Shown here piece after piece: positions 52,418 to 61,236 of a DNA stretch of 64,000 nt. This DNA comes from CBFDBF01 sp050291465 (GTDB lineage Bacteria; Pseudomonadota; Gammaproteobacteria; Chromatiales; Chromatiaceae). Position numbers and translations under genes: made by a program. Where the stretch lies: NCBI GenBank assembly GCA_050291465.1, contig JBNKJV010000005.1, positions 151,562-215,561 on the forward strand, read 5' to 3'. How positions within the stretch are numbered: position 1 is the first letter of the stretch; each line of letters opens with the position of its first letter. Below the pieces are notes generated by a model. The model was not told where the DNA came from, made no database searches, and was given only the letters and a program-made list of their open reading frames with translations.

Positions 52418-52663
52418 ATGGCTTTAATCATTAATGACGAGTGCATCAATTGTGATGTGTGTGTGCCAGAGTGTCCTAACGACGCTATCAGCGAAGGCGA
52501 TGAGATCTACGTAATCGACCCCGATCGTTGCACCGAGTGTGTGGGCCATTTCGACGAACCTCAGTGTGTTGAGGTCTGTCCGGTGGACTGCATCGTGAAA
52601 GATCCCGATCACGAAGAGAGCAACGAGGAGCTGATGGCCAAGTTCGAGCGCTTATCCTCCTGA
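52418..52663 (+). CDS. fdx: YfhL-type 2[4Fe-4S] ferredoxin
   Basis: 81 residues from ATG 52418 with CAGGAG upstream. Two cluster motifs: CINCDVCVPECP, and CTECVGHFDEPQCVEVCP, the second with the insertion typical of Allochromatium-type ferredoxins; a C-terminal helical extension (ESNEELMAKFERL). Cytoplasmic low-potential electron carrier. rsmD-coaD-ferredoxin is a common gammaproteobacterial order. A Rho-independent terminator follows. Confidence 0.94.
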   Translation: MALIINDECINCDVCVPECPNDAISEGDEIYVIDPDRCTECVGHFDEPQCVEVCPVDCIVKDPDHEESNEELMAKFERLSS

Positions 52664-52692
52664 TTGTGACCAATCTTCGTCGATTCGTATCC

Positions 52693-52724
52693 AACAAGGC
52701 CCCGTTTCGGGGCCTTGTTTTTTT
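52693..52724 (+). terminator. Rho-independent terminator after ferredoxin gene
   Basis: A perfect 12-bp stem AACAAGGCCCCG/CGGGGCCTTGTT with a TTT loop is followed by a T-tract. It is 29 bases after the stop and ends the coaD-ferredoxin unit. Confidence 0.92.
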
Positions 52725-52785
52725 CCAGGTTCTTTTTCTTAACGGAGGCGTTTCGGCGCTTTGAGCTCTTCGGCGGGGCGGACGC

Positions 52786-53580
52786 ATGGATTTTGAACTG
52801 GATATCTGGCGGACCGTGGTGTTCCTTACCCTGGTCGGCCTCGGGAGCTTTACCCAGGCATTCAGCGGTTTCGCGCTGGGATTAGTCGTTATGGGAACGG
52901 TAACCGCTTTCGGTATCGCCCCGATCCCTTTTACCGCCGGGGTCATCAGTCTGGTAGTGGTCACCAACGTTAGCACGGCGTTGTACGGTCACCTGGGAGA
53001 GATCGAAACGCGCAGTCTGATACCGTTGCTTTCCGGCCTGGTTCCCGGTGTGGCGGCCGGTTTTTTCCTGCTCTCCTATCTGGATGCCAATCTTCCCATG
53101 CTGCTGCGACTGCTTCTGGGGGTGTTTATCCTGGTGGCCAGTGTGAGCATGATATTCAAGCCCGATCCCCGGTTGCGTGCCAGCGGAACCCTTACCCATC
53201 TGGCGGTCGGTTTCGGGGGCGGTATTTTCGGGGGGCTTTTCAACACTAGCGGGCCGCCGATCATCTATCTGCTTTATCGGCAGCCGCTGGGTATCCCCGC
53301 GATTCGAGCAACGCTGCTGTCTATCTTCTCGATAGCGGCGGCCTGGCGCGCCACCCTGCTTACACTGGAAGGCGGTTACAGTATGAATATGCTGATCCTT
53401 GCCCTGTTATGTCTCCCGATAACCGTATTCACCGCACAACTGGGCCGGCGATTGGCCAACCGCCTGCCGCTGCCGTTGATGCGGCGGTTCGCTTTTCTGC
53501 TTCTCGCCATCCTGGGCGGCATATTGATCCTTCCGGCACTCGGTGCCGTGAATAGATCAGGTTTGTTCGGCTTTTTCTGA
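52786..53580 (+). CDS. TauE/SafE family sulfite/anion exporter
   Basis: 264 residues with about eight membrane segments. The duplicated TauE motif is seen in GSFTQAFSGFALGLVVMG (first half) and GGGIFGGLFNTSGPPIIYLLY (second half). Members export sulfite or organosulfonates. In this sulfur oxidiser a role in sulfite or sulfur-compound export is plausible but unproven; many TauE proteins have other substrates. It has its own start after the ferredoxin terminator. Confidence 0.85.
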   Translation: MDFELDIWRTVVFLTLVGLGSFTQAFSGFALGLVVMGTVTAFGIAPIPFTAGVISLVVVTNVSTALYGHLGEIETRSLIPLLSGLVPGVAAGFFLLSYLDANLPMLLRLLLGVFILVASVSMIFKPDPRLRASGTLTHLAVGFGGGIFGGLFNTSGPPIIYLLYRQPLGIPAIRATLLSIFSIAAAWRATLLTLEGGYSMNMLILALLCLPITVFTAQLGRRLANRLPLPLMRRFAFLLLAILGGILILPALGAVNRSGLFGFF

Positions 53581-53703
53581 TCCGCCGAATGCGGTCTGCT
53601 TGACACCCCCCGGGGATCAGATCTAGGGTCTGTATCGAGCGCAATATGAGCCGTAAGTCTTTTCCTGCTGGTTGCTTTATAGACGCATTTTAGGAGTTGT
53701 TAT

Positions 53704-54147
53704 ATGAGTAATTCTGTCGGCAAAAGGATGGCCGTCTCTGCAATACTGATCGTGGCGGTTTTTCCGGCTGCGGGCCAGGCGGGCGGGAGTTGCGTGGTGG
53801 CTAAGAAGCTGGGTGATTCCCTTGCTGTGGAGTGGGTTACCGGTGCCGAGGAAACCGCATCCAGCGCCACGGAAAAGGCTAAGGAAAGACTTCTGGAGCA
53901 AGGTCACCGGGGGCGTTATATCGATGTCCATCCGCAGGCCCTGACCGAACTCGCCCACGCCTACGTCGTCATCGTCAAAAGCCGTTACCAGACGGTACGG
54001 GGCAAGCTGAGAACCAGCTACGGCTGTGCTTTCGATTCCGGATCATTACAGTCGGCGGAGGCTCTGGCGGTTCGTAACCTGCAGACCTATTCCTGGGGAT
54101 GGAAGCCGGAACACGGTTATGAGGTTGTCGATCAGTTTCAATACTGA
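53704..54147 (+). CDS. Exported hypothetical protein
   Basis: 147 residues. Signal peptide (1 to about 26, ending AAGQA). The mature part has two Cys (GSCVVAK and SYGCAF), an ETASSATEKAKERLLEQGH helix and a beta-rich C-terminus (AYVVIVKSRYQTVRGKLRTSYG). It resembles small secreted DUF4189-like domains only loosely; I do not name a family. It ends 45 bases before the glycogen phosphorylase gene on the same strand. Confidence 0.65.
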   Translation: MSNSVGKRMAVSAILIVAVFPAAGQAGGSCVVAKKLGDSLAVEWVTGAEETASSATEKAKERLLEQGHRGRYIDVHPQALTELAHAYVVIVKSRYQTVRGKLRTSYGCAFDSGSLQSAEALAVRNLQTYSWGWKPEHGYEVVDQFQY

Positions 54148-54192
54148 CCGTAGAGGTTTCAGGTCTGTTTCCGGGTGAACGGAGGGGGTTTA

Positions 54193-56661
54193 ATGTATTT
54201 CAATATCAACAGCACAGGCGTAGATCTTCACCTGGGGACAGATACCGATTCCCTTCGCGACTCCATTGTGCAGCACCTGACCTACTCCCTTACCAAGACC
54301 AAGGATACGGCTACGGATCGCGACTGGTATAAAAGCCTGGTATTGACGGTGCGGGACCGGTTGGTGGAGCGGTTTATGGTTTCAACCCGCAGTTATTACG
54401 AGAACGACGTCAAGCGGGTTTATTATCTCTCCCTCGAGTTCCTGATCGGCCGCAGTCTGACTGCGAGTATCCTCAGCCTGGGGATCGACAAACAAGTCCG
54501 GGAGGCGCTGTCGCAACTGGGTCTCGAATACGAGGAACTTTACGGCCTGGAAGACGAGGCGGCGCTGGGTAACGGGGGACTGGGCCGGCTGGCGGCCTGT
54601 CTGTTGGATTCTTTGGCTTCCCTGGGGCTGCCCGGATACGGATACGGGATCCGCTACGAATACGGAATGTTTAATCAGCGCATCGAAGGGGGTGTGCAGG
54701 TGGAACATCCCGAGAACTGGCTGCGCTACGGAAATCCCTGGGAATTTCCTCGATCCGAAGTGATCTATCCGGTCTACTACGGGGGGCGGGTGCTGGGATA
54801 CAGTGATGAGGCCGGTGATCGGCAGTGCTCCTGGCTTCCCGGTGGGCAGGTCATGGCCATGGCCCATGATATGCCCGTGCCCGGTTTCCGCAACGGCACG
54901 GTGAACAACCTGCGGCTATGGGCGGCGAAATCGACCCGCGAGTTCGAACTGCAGGATTTTCAGGTCGGGGACTACATCGGTGCCGTCGAGCACAAGACTG
55001 AGTCGGAGAATCTGTCCAAGGTCCTTTATCCCAGTGACGAAACCGGCTTGGGCAGGGAGCTGCGCCTGAAGCAGGAGTATTTCTTCGTCAGTGCCTCGCT
55101 GCAGGATATTCTGCGCCGTTATCTCGGTTGTCACGACGACCTCAAGGAGTTGCCGCAGAAGGTCGTTATTCAGCTTAATGATACCCATCCCGCCCTCGCC
55201 ATCGCCGAGCTGATGCGGTTACTGGTGGATCGGCATCACCTGCCCTGGGACAGCGCATGGGATATCACGCGTGCGACCTTCGCCTATACCAATCACACCC
55301 TGCTTCCGGAGGCCTTGGAGACCTGGCCTGTGGAGATGTTCGAGCGTCTGCTGCCGCGTCATCTGCAGATAATCTTCGAGATCAACCTGCGTTTTCTTAA
55401 GGAGGTCGCGAGCCGCTTTCCGGGAGACTCCCGACGCCTGCGTCAAATGTCGCTGATAGACGAATCGGGGGAGCGCCGGGTGCGCATGGCGCATCTGGCT
55501 ATAGTCGGCAGTCACCGCATCAACGGTGTTTCGAAGCTTCATTCGAGGTTGCTGAAAGAGCAGTTGTTCAAGGATTTTTACGCGCTTTATCCGGACCGGT
55601 TTCTGAATATCACCAACGGCATCACCCCACGCCGCTGGTTGTATCAGGCGAACCCGGCTCTCAGCGAACTCATAGATGAATATATCGGGCCACAATGGCA
55701 AGCCGATCTTGCGGAGTTGCGTCAGTTGCAACCGCTGGCCGATGACCCGGAATTTAGGGCTCGCTTCCGGGAAGTGAAAAGGATGAATAAGGAGTGGCTG
55801 GCCCAGATTATTGAGTGGCGTACCAGGGTGCAGGTGAATCCGGACTCTCTTTTCGATGTTCAGGTCAAACGGATACATGAATATAAGCGTCAGCACCTCT
55901 GTCTGTTGCACGCTATCGTCCTGTATAACCGGATTCTCGGCGCGGACGGGGCGTGGGACGGGGTGCCGCGCACCATCATATTCGGCGGCAAGGCGGCGCC
56001 CAGTTATCAGATGGCGAAAAGCCTGATCCGTTTGATTCACGATGTTGCCGCCGTGATTAATAATGATGCGCGGGTGGCGAAATTTCTCAAGGTGGTATTT
56101 ATTCCCAACTACGATGTCAGCACCGCGGCAACAGTCATACCCGCGGCGGAACTGTCGGAACAGATATCCACTGCCGGTATGGAAGCCTCGGGAACAGGAA
56201 ACATGAAACTGGCGTTAAATGGGGCGTTGACCATCGGTACGCTGGATGGGGCCAACATCGAGATTCGTGAGGAGGTGGGGGAGGAGAACTTCTTCCTGTT
56301 TGGTCTCCGCATAGAAGAGGTGAAGGAGCTGCGCGAACAGGGTTATGATCCGGCAAGTTTTCGTGATCCCGAAAGTGAACTGAGCCACGCCCTGGATCAG
56401 ATCGGAAGCGGCTTTTTCTCCTCGGGAGATGTGGGCAGACACCACGCATTATATGATCATCTTGTTCACTATGATCCTTATCTGGTACTGGCGGACTTCG
56501 AAGACTACCTGCGTTGTCAGGGAGAAGTTGAGGCCCTTTACAAGGATCCGGAGGAATGGACTCGCCGCGCTGTCCTCAACGTGGCCAGGATGGGGCGGTT
56601 TTCCAGTGATCGCACGGTGCAGGACTATGTCAACGAGGTCTGGCATATACAATCTGTTTGA
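54193..56661 (+). CDS. glgP: Glycogen phosphorylase
   Basis: 822 residues from ATG 54193, which follows GGAGGGGGTTTA; a GTG six codons earlier is less likely. Motifs: YYLSLEFLIGRSL, ALGNGGLGRLAACLLDSLA, DTHPALAIAELMRLL, RIHEYKRQHL and the PLP-lysine region EASGTGNMKLALNGALTIG. It releases glucose 1-phosphate from glycogen. No other glycogen genes are nearby. Normal length for the family. Confidence 0.95.
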   Translation: MYFNINSTGVDLHLGTDTDSLRDSIVQHLTYSLTKTKDTATDRDWYKSLVLTVRDRLVERFMVSTRSYYENDVKRVYYLSLEFLIGRSLTASILSLGIDKQVREALSQLGLEYEELYGLEDEAALGNGGLGRLAACLLDSLASLGLPGYGYGIRYEYGMFNQRIEGGVQVEHPENWLRYGNPWEFPRSEVIYPVYYGGRVLGYSDEAGDRQCSWLPGGQVMAMAHDMPVPGFRNGTVNNLRLWAAKSTREFELQDFQVGDYIGAVEHKTESENLSKVLYPSDETGLGRELRLKQEYFFVSASLQDILRRYLGCHDDLKELPQKVVIQLNDTHPALAIAELMRLLVDRHHLPWDSAWDITRATFAYTNHTLLPEALETWPVEMFERLLPRHLQIIFEINLRFLKEVASRFPGDSRRLRQMSLIDESGERRVRMAHLAIVGSHRINGVSKLHSRLLKEQLFKDFYALYPDRFLNITNGITPRRWLYQANPALSELIDEYIGPQWQADLAELRQLQPLADDPEFRARFREVKRMNKEWLAQIIEWRTRVQVNPDSLFDVQVKRIHEYKRQHLCLLHAIVLYNRILGADGAWDGVPRTIIFGGKAAPSYQMAKSLIRLIHDVAAVINNDARVAKFLKVVFIPNYDVSTAATVIPAAELSEQISTAGMEASGTGNMKLALNGALTIGTLDGANIEIREEVGEENFFLFGLRIEEVKELREQGYDPASFRDPESELSHALDQIGSGFFSSGDVGRHHALYDHLVHYDPYLVLADFEDYLRCQGEVEALYKDPEEWTRRAVLNVARMGRFSSDRTVQDYVNEVWHIQSV

Positions 56662-56723
56662 GCGCGTTCCGATAACGCTTCCACGATGCGATCCATAGTC
56701 CCGGCTGGCGCCGGCGGGGTCTT

Positions 56724-57764
56724 TCAGGGGCTGGGGTTTGGATGACGGGTATGAATGTTTTCGATCCCCTCCAGCACCTCTTCGGAAAGTGCCAGGTCGG
56801 CGCTGTCGATATTTTCCCGCAACTGTTCCATGGTGGTTGCGCCAATGATGTTACTGGTGAGGAACGGGCGGCTGTTGACGTAGGCAAGGGCCATCTGCGC
56901 CGGACTCATGCCGTGATCGCGGGCCAGGGCCACATACTCGGCGGTTGCAGCCAAGGCCTGGGGATTGCTATATCGATCATAATCCGGGAAGCGTCGCAGC
57001 CGGTCGCGCTCCTGTGCCCGACCTTCCAGGTATTTTCCGGAGAGAACCCCGAATCCGAGGGGTGAGTAGGCCAGCAGCCCTATTCCTTCGCGATGGGCGA
57101 TCTCCGCCAGCCCAATTTCGAACAGACGGTTCAGTAGACTGTAGGGGTTCTGTATAGAGACCACTCGCGGGAGATTAAACCTCTCAGCGGCCTGCAGAAA
57201 CTCCATCACACCCCAGGGCGTCTCGTTGGAAAGGCCGATGTAACGGATCTTGCCGGCGGTTACCAGGTCTTGCAGCGCGGTGAGGGTTTCCAGAACAGGG
57301 GTGAAGGGGGCCTCCTGATGGGTATATCCCCGCTGGCCGAAACAGTTGGTATTGCGTTCCGGCCAGTGGAGTTGATAGAGATCGATATAATCGGTCTGCA
57401 GCCTGCGAAGGCTTCCGTCCAGGGCGCTCTGTATATTCTTTTTATCGAATCGGGTCTTGCCGTCACGTATGTGGTCCACCCATCCCGCCCCGGGGCCTGC
57501 AATCTTGCTGGCCAGAATCACCCGCTCGCGGTTAGCGCGAAGTTTCAGCCAGCTGCCGATGATCTCTTCCGTTCGCCCGTAGGTCTCGGCTTTCGGCGGG
57601 ATGGCATACAGCTCAGCGGTATCGATGAAGTTAATACCCCGGTCCAGGGCGTAGTCGAGTTGCTGGTGACCTTCCTGTTCGCTGTTTTGTTCGCCCCAGG
57701 TCATGCTGCCCAGGCAGATGACGCTCACTTCCAGGCCGGTGTCACCAAGTGGTCGATATCGCAT
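56724..57764 (-). CDS. Tas-like NADP(H)-dependent aldo/keto reductase
   Basis: 346 residues from ATG 57764 (MRYRPLGDTGLEVSVICLGSM), the length of E. coli Tas; the frame runs 24 codons further upstream without coding character. TIM-barrel AKR features: GINFIDTAELY with the catalytic Asp/Tyr, VILASKIAGPG, IDLYQLHWPER and SNIIGATTMEQLRENI for NADP binding. Substrate unknown. It converges on glgP with a 62-base gap. Confidence 0.9.
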   Translation of the reverse strand: MRYRPLGDTGLEVSVICLGSMTWGEQNSEQEGHQQLDYALDRGINFIDTAELYAIPPKAETYGRTEEIIGSWLKLRANRERVILASKIAGPGAGWVDHIRDGKTRFDKKNIQSALDGSLRRLQTDYIDLYQLHWPERNTNCFGQRGYTHQEAPFTPVLETLTALQDLVTAGKIRYIGLSNETPWGVMEFLQAAERFNLPRVVSIQNPYSLLNRLFEIGLAEIAHREGIGLLAYSPLGFGVLSGKYLEGRAQERDRLRRFPDYDRYSNPQALAATAEYVALARDHGMSPAQMALAYVNSRPFLTSNIIGATTMEQLRENIDSADLALSEEVLEGIENIHTRHPNPSP

Positions 57765-57780
57765 CAGAGGTTTCCAAAGG

Positions 57781-57984
57781 TTATTCCTTAAGGCGCTCGC
57801 CGATGGGGGCGAGCAGGGCATAGAAGATCCAGGCAAACCAGGAGACGAAAATCACTGCGAGGAGCCAGAAAAGCTTTTCGCTTCCGGAGGTCTTACCGGA
57901 GGTCAGAATGAGAAGTATGGGAAGCAGCCAGACGAGCAGTATGATCAGGACGGCTCCCAGGCCCATGCCGAGCACGGTTTCCAT
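57781..57984 (-). CDS. Small PLDc_N-like membrane protein
   Basis: 67 residues from ATG 57984, with GGAGAAATACC upstream; a longer frame into the next gene is non-coding. Two membrane segments (about 7-27 and 39-60) with WLLPILLILTSGKTSGSEKLFW and WFAWIFYALLAPIG, like the N-terminal membrane domain of cardiolipin-synthase-type proteins and of superinfection-immunity-like small proteins. No catalytic part. It lies just upstream of the tas-like gene. Confidence 0.65.
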   Translation of the reverse strand: METVLGMGLGAVLIILLVWLLPILLILTSGKTSGSEKLFWLLAVIFVSWFAWIFYALLAPIGERLKE

Positions 57985-58058
57985 CAGGTATTTCTCCAGT
58001 GCGATCTCACCTGTTGCATAATGCATCGCCTGCGCGATGCCTTCAAGTAAGTCATATC

Positions 58059-59369
58059 CTAAGTGAAATAGTTGAAAAAGAGACTGAACAGAAGGGATGC
58101 CAGCGCCATGCTGGTCAGGGTTGTGGGTATACCGTGTTTGAGCCAGGTTGTGGGAGAAATGCGCGCATCGCTGATGCCGCAGCGTTCGGATTCGGCAACT
58201 ACGATAAGGTTGGCGGTGGCGCCGATATGGGTGGCATTGCCCCCAAGTCCCACCCCGAGAGCGAGAGCCCACCAAAGCGGCTTGACATTTACTCCCTGGG
58301 ATTCGAGGCCGAGGATGATCGGGATCATAGTGACGGTAAAAGGGATATTGTCCACGATGGCGCTAAGCAGTGCCGCCGCCCACATGAGCACCAGGCAGGT
58401 GAGCAGCAGTTCATCCGGCTCTTTTGCCAGTTTCCCCAACTGTTCCCCTATCAGGTCCAGAAGGCCGGAGGCCTCGACGCCGCCGACGATCATGAAAAGT
58501 CCGCAAAAAAAGATAAGTACCGACCAGTTTACCGCCCCGAACAGATCATCCGGTTTTGGTCGCAACAGTATCAGGGCGAAGGACAGCCCCACGAAGGCAA
58601 CATAGGCGGGATAAAGATGCAGCGTGTGGTGAATGAAGAAGAGCACCACGATAACCGCCAAGGCAAACAACGTACGCCTCAACCGTGACGGATCCTTTAT
58701 CGCCTTGGCGTGGTCGAGTTCCAGGGAGGAAAGTGACGGCAGGGCAAGTTCCTTACGGAACAGAAACAGCAGCAGGCCGACGGTGCAGAGCCAGATCGCC
58801 ATCACCGGCGGGGCCATATGTACCAGGAACGAGGTAAAGTCGATATTTCCCGCGCTGCCGATCATGATATTGGGGGGATCGCCGACCAGGGTCGCGACGC
58901 CGCCCACGTTAGACATCATCGCCTCGGCAATAAGGAACGGAAAAGGATTCAGTCTAAGAATGCGGGAGATAAGTATGGTCAGCGGGGCAAACACGATCAC
59001 AGTGGTCACATTGTCCAGGATCATGCTGATAACGCTTACCGCGAGGCTTAGATAGATCAGGAGTTTCCTCGGATCCCCTTTGGATAACTGGGCTATGCGG
59101 ACAGCGGTGTAATCAAAGGCCCCGGTGGGATGCAGTAGCGTAACTACCATCATCATACCGGCAAGCAGAAAGATGGTATTGGCATCAATTGCGGTAAGGG
59201 CGGCCTCCTGGGAATAGAAGCCCATGGTCATTCCCACCGCGATCATTACTACCGATCCCAGGATGGCCGCGGTGGTGCGGTCGATAATCTCTCTGAAGAT
59301 GAGCGTGTAGGTGCCGATCAGGATGACGGCGGATGCCAGCATGGAGGCGTTGCTATGCATCGGTTGCAC
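58059..59369 (-). CDS. NhaD/ArsB-type ion transporter
   Basis: 436 residues with 11 or 12 membrane segments. The family motif VATLVGDPPNIMIGSAGNIDF (about 155-175) and the second-half counterpart ALGVGLGGNATHIGATANLIVV place it in the ArsB/NhaD branch of the ion transporter superfamily. A sodium/proton antiporter role (NhaD) is most likely; arsenite export is the alternative, but no arsenic genes are nearby. It overlaps by 17 bases with a CBS-domain gene upstream. Confidence 0.86.
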   Translation of the reverse strand: MQPMHSNASMLASAVILIGTYTLIFREIIDRTTAAILGSVVMIAVGMTMGFYSQEAALTAIDANTIFLLAGMMMVVTLLHPTGAFDYTAVRIAQLSKGDPRKLLIYLSLAVSVISMILDNVTTVIVFAPLTILISRILRLNPFPFLIAEAMMSNVGGVATLVGDPPNIMIGSAGNIDFTSFLVHMAPPVMAIWLCTVGLLLFLFRKELALPSLSSLELDHAKAIKDPSRLRRTLFALAVIVVLFFIHHTLHLYPAYVAFVGLSFALILLRPKPDDLFGAVNWSVLIFFCGLFMIVGGVEASGLLDLIGEQLGKLAKEPDELLLTCLVLMWAAALLSAIVDNIPFTVTMIPIILGLESQGVNVKPLWWALALGVGLGGNATHIGATANLIVVAESERCGISDARISPTTWLKHGIPTTLTSMALASLLFSLFFNYFT

Positions 59370-59829
59370 ATCCGTCAGGAGAATTTATTAGATGGTTAAG
59401 CAACAGGGTGGCGATGCCTAATTGGGTGATCACGCCCCGATACCCTTCGTCTACGACAAATACATAGGTCGAATTAAATTTCTCCATCAGCGCGATCGCC
59501 TTAACTACCGGAGAGTTGGAGGTAAGGAAAGGGGTTTTTGACAGAAGGAATTTTTCCACAGGTTCGTCCAGTATGCGGCATTTCTCGATGTCCGGAAGAT
59601 CCAGATGTGTTACTTCGTCGCCGAGCATATGAGCTCCGCTGACCACATCAGAGGGCACGCAAACCTCGCGAAAAACATGGCGAATGGAGATGCGTCCCGT
59701 GATTACTCCCTGGTCGTTACAATAGGGAATCCCGGGCACGCGCTTCTCCACGCACTCACGAAACACGTCAACCATTTTCATACCGGGACGGGCCATCAAC
59801 GTGGGGACGAGAATTTCCTCAAGAACCAT
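59353..59829 (-). CDS. Tandem CBS-domain protein
   Basis: 158 residues with a CBS pair: VPTLMARPGMKMVDVFRECVEKRVPGIPYCND (about 7-40) and FLLSKTPFLTSNSPVVKAIALMEKFNSTYVFVVDEGYRGVITQLGIATL (about 90-145, quoted in part). CBS pairs sense adenosine nucleotides or ionic state. Its stop overlaps the transporter start by 17 bases, so it probably regulates that transporter as a separate subunit. Confidence 0.85.
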   Translation of the reverse strand: MVLEEILVPTLMARPGMKMVDVFRECVEKRVPGIPYCNDQGVITGRISIRHVFREVCVPSDVVSGAHMLGDEVTHLDLPDIEKCRILDEPVEKFLLSKTPFLTSNSPVVKAIALMEKFNSTYVFVVDEGYRGVITQLGIATLLLNHLINSPDGCATDA

Positions 59830-60003
59830 GGCAGTTTTTTCCTGTTGCTTGAAATGCCGATCTGTTCAGTTTAGGTGTTTGCTCCATTCGGCACCATATC
59901 GAAATGAGATATACAGCGCTTTATACGTTGTGTCTCCATATGTTTCAGTGTAAAAGTTTTGTTACCAAGCGAGGTATTGAGTAATAGTGGAGGAGCAGTC
60001 GAT

Positions 60004-60243
60004 ATGCAATTCAACCCTTGTCGCGGAAAGGATTACTGTACCGAAGACGGCCCTCATTGCGAAGGTTGCGGACGCAGCCATGAAGAGATCGCCGCTACAC
60101 GGAAACTGATCGGCGCCGTGGCGGCTTTTGTTCAGCAGATGGGCTATGAGAACTATGAGGAGTTCACCGGCTTTATCGGTGAAAAGGCCGGGAAAAAGGT
60201 GAAGTACCTGCGGGAGCAGGAGCTGGAAGCCGGTTCAAAGTAG
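60004..60243 (+). CDS. DUF1289-like small Cys-rich protein
   Basis: 79 residues from ATG 60004, with GGAGGAG upstream; a longer frame precedes it without a ribosome site. Four cysteines (C6, C11, C18 and C21 in NPCRGKDYCTEDGPHCEGCGR) suggest zinc or Fe-S binding, as in DUF1289-type proteins, followed by a helical part (ETRKLIG-like, AAFVQQMGYENYEEFTGFIG). Function unknown. Monocistronic, divergent from the CBS gene. Confidence 0.75.
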   Translation: MQFNPCRGKDYCTEDGPHCEGCGRSHEEIAATRKLIGAVAAFVQQMGYENYEEFTGFIGEKAGKKVKYLREQELEAGSK

Positions 60244-60388
60244 GGTTATTAGTATTTGCGGGCGTTTGGGGGTGACGCATTGCGTTGCGGCCGGGTTTCC
60301 GTCCCGCTTTATGCCTGATAACTCAGAACCGTTAACTACAAACCTCCTACTTAGAACTCTTAACTCAACGGTTACCCCGGCCCGCGGG

Positions 60389-60420
60389 ATTATTCGCCCG
60401 GAGGACCGGGCTCCTACAAC
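60389..60420 (-). repeat. Solitary REP-like palindrome
   Basis: Read on the minus strand, GTAGGAG is followed by a short hairpin GCCCGG-TCCT-CCGGGC and then GAAT. The GTAG head plus imperfect palindrome is the layout of REP sequences handled by RAYT transposases in Pseudomonas and relatives. It lies after mutM, right at its 3' end. It is the only copy I see in the window. Confidence 0.5.
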
Positions 60421-60422
60421 TT

Positions 60423-61235
60423 CTACCTCTGACACCGGGAACAGAAAAAACTGGAACGCTGGCCTATGCGTCGCTGCTTCAGGGGACGGCCGCAGCGTGG
60501 GCAGGGTTGTCCCTCCTTGCCGTAGACCAGCAGCTGCTGCGCGAAATAGCCCGGTTGTCCATCCCCCTGACGAAAATCCCTGAGGGTAGTTCCGCCCTGT
60601 CGGATCGCCTCCCGCAGCACCTGTTTTACCGTCCTGGCCAGGGTGTGATAGCGGTCTTTCGAGATACGGTTGCAGGGGCGTCCGGGGTGGATGCCCGCCA
60701 GGAAGAGCGATTCGTTGGCGTAGATATTGCCGACCCCTACTACTACCTTCCCATCCATGAGGAGGCTCTTTACCGCCGTTCGCCGGCCCCGGGAGCGGCG
60801 GTAGAGCAGGTCACCGTTGAACTCGTCGGCCAGCGGTTCCGGACCCAGGTGGCGAAGCAACAGGTGCTGTTGCGGGGGTTTTCGGGTCCAGAGGACGGCG
60901 CCGAAACGGCGTGGGTCACGCAGCCGCAGGATAGTGTCCCGGAATACCAGGTCGAAATGGTCATGGGGTTCCGCTTCGGTGTCTATCGGTACCAGCCGCA
61001 GACTGCCGGACATGCCGAGATGGATAATCAGGGTACCCCGGTCCAGGCTCAGCAGCAGGTATTTTGCGCGTCGTTCCACCCGGCGTATACGTTGACCTGT
61101 CAGGACCTTTCCCAGTCCGGCGAAGATCGGCCAGCGCAGCCGTCGCTGCCGTACAACTACCTTGTGGATTTGCCTTCCGCCGATGTAAGGCGCGATGCCG
61201 CGGCGAGTGGTTTCGACCTCCGGCAGTTCAGGCAC
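60423..61235 (-). CDS. mutM: Formamidopyrimidine-DNA glycosylase
   Basis: 270 residues. PELPEVETTRRGI at the N-terminus (catalytic Pro2/Glu3), VGVGNIYANESLF, a helix-two-turn-helix region, the RQGGTTLRDF segment and a C-terminal zinc finger with CPRCGRPLKQ and FFCSRCQ. It removes 8-oxoguanine and cuts the strand. The DUF4340 gene ends next to its start. Confidence 0.96.
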   Translation of the reverse strand: MPELPEVETTRRGIAPYIGGRQIHKVVVRQRRLRWPIFAGLGKVLTGQRIRRVERRAKYLLLSLDRGTLIIHLGMSGSLRLVPIDTEAEPHDHFDLVFRDTILRLRDPRRFGAVLWTRKPPQQHLLLRHLGPEPLADEFNGDLLYRRSRGRRTAVKSLLMDGKVVVGVGNIYANESLFLAGIHPGRPCNRISKDRYHTLARTVKQVLREAIRQGGTTLRDFRQGDGQPGYFAQQLLVYGKEGQPCPRCGRPLKQRRIGQRSSFFCSRCQR

Positions 61236-61236
61236 C

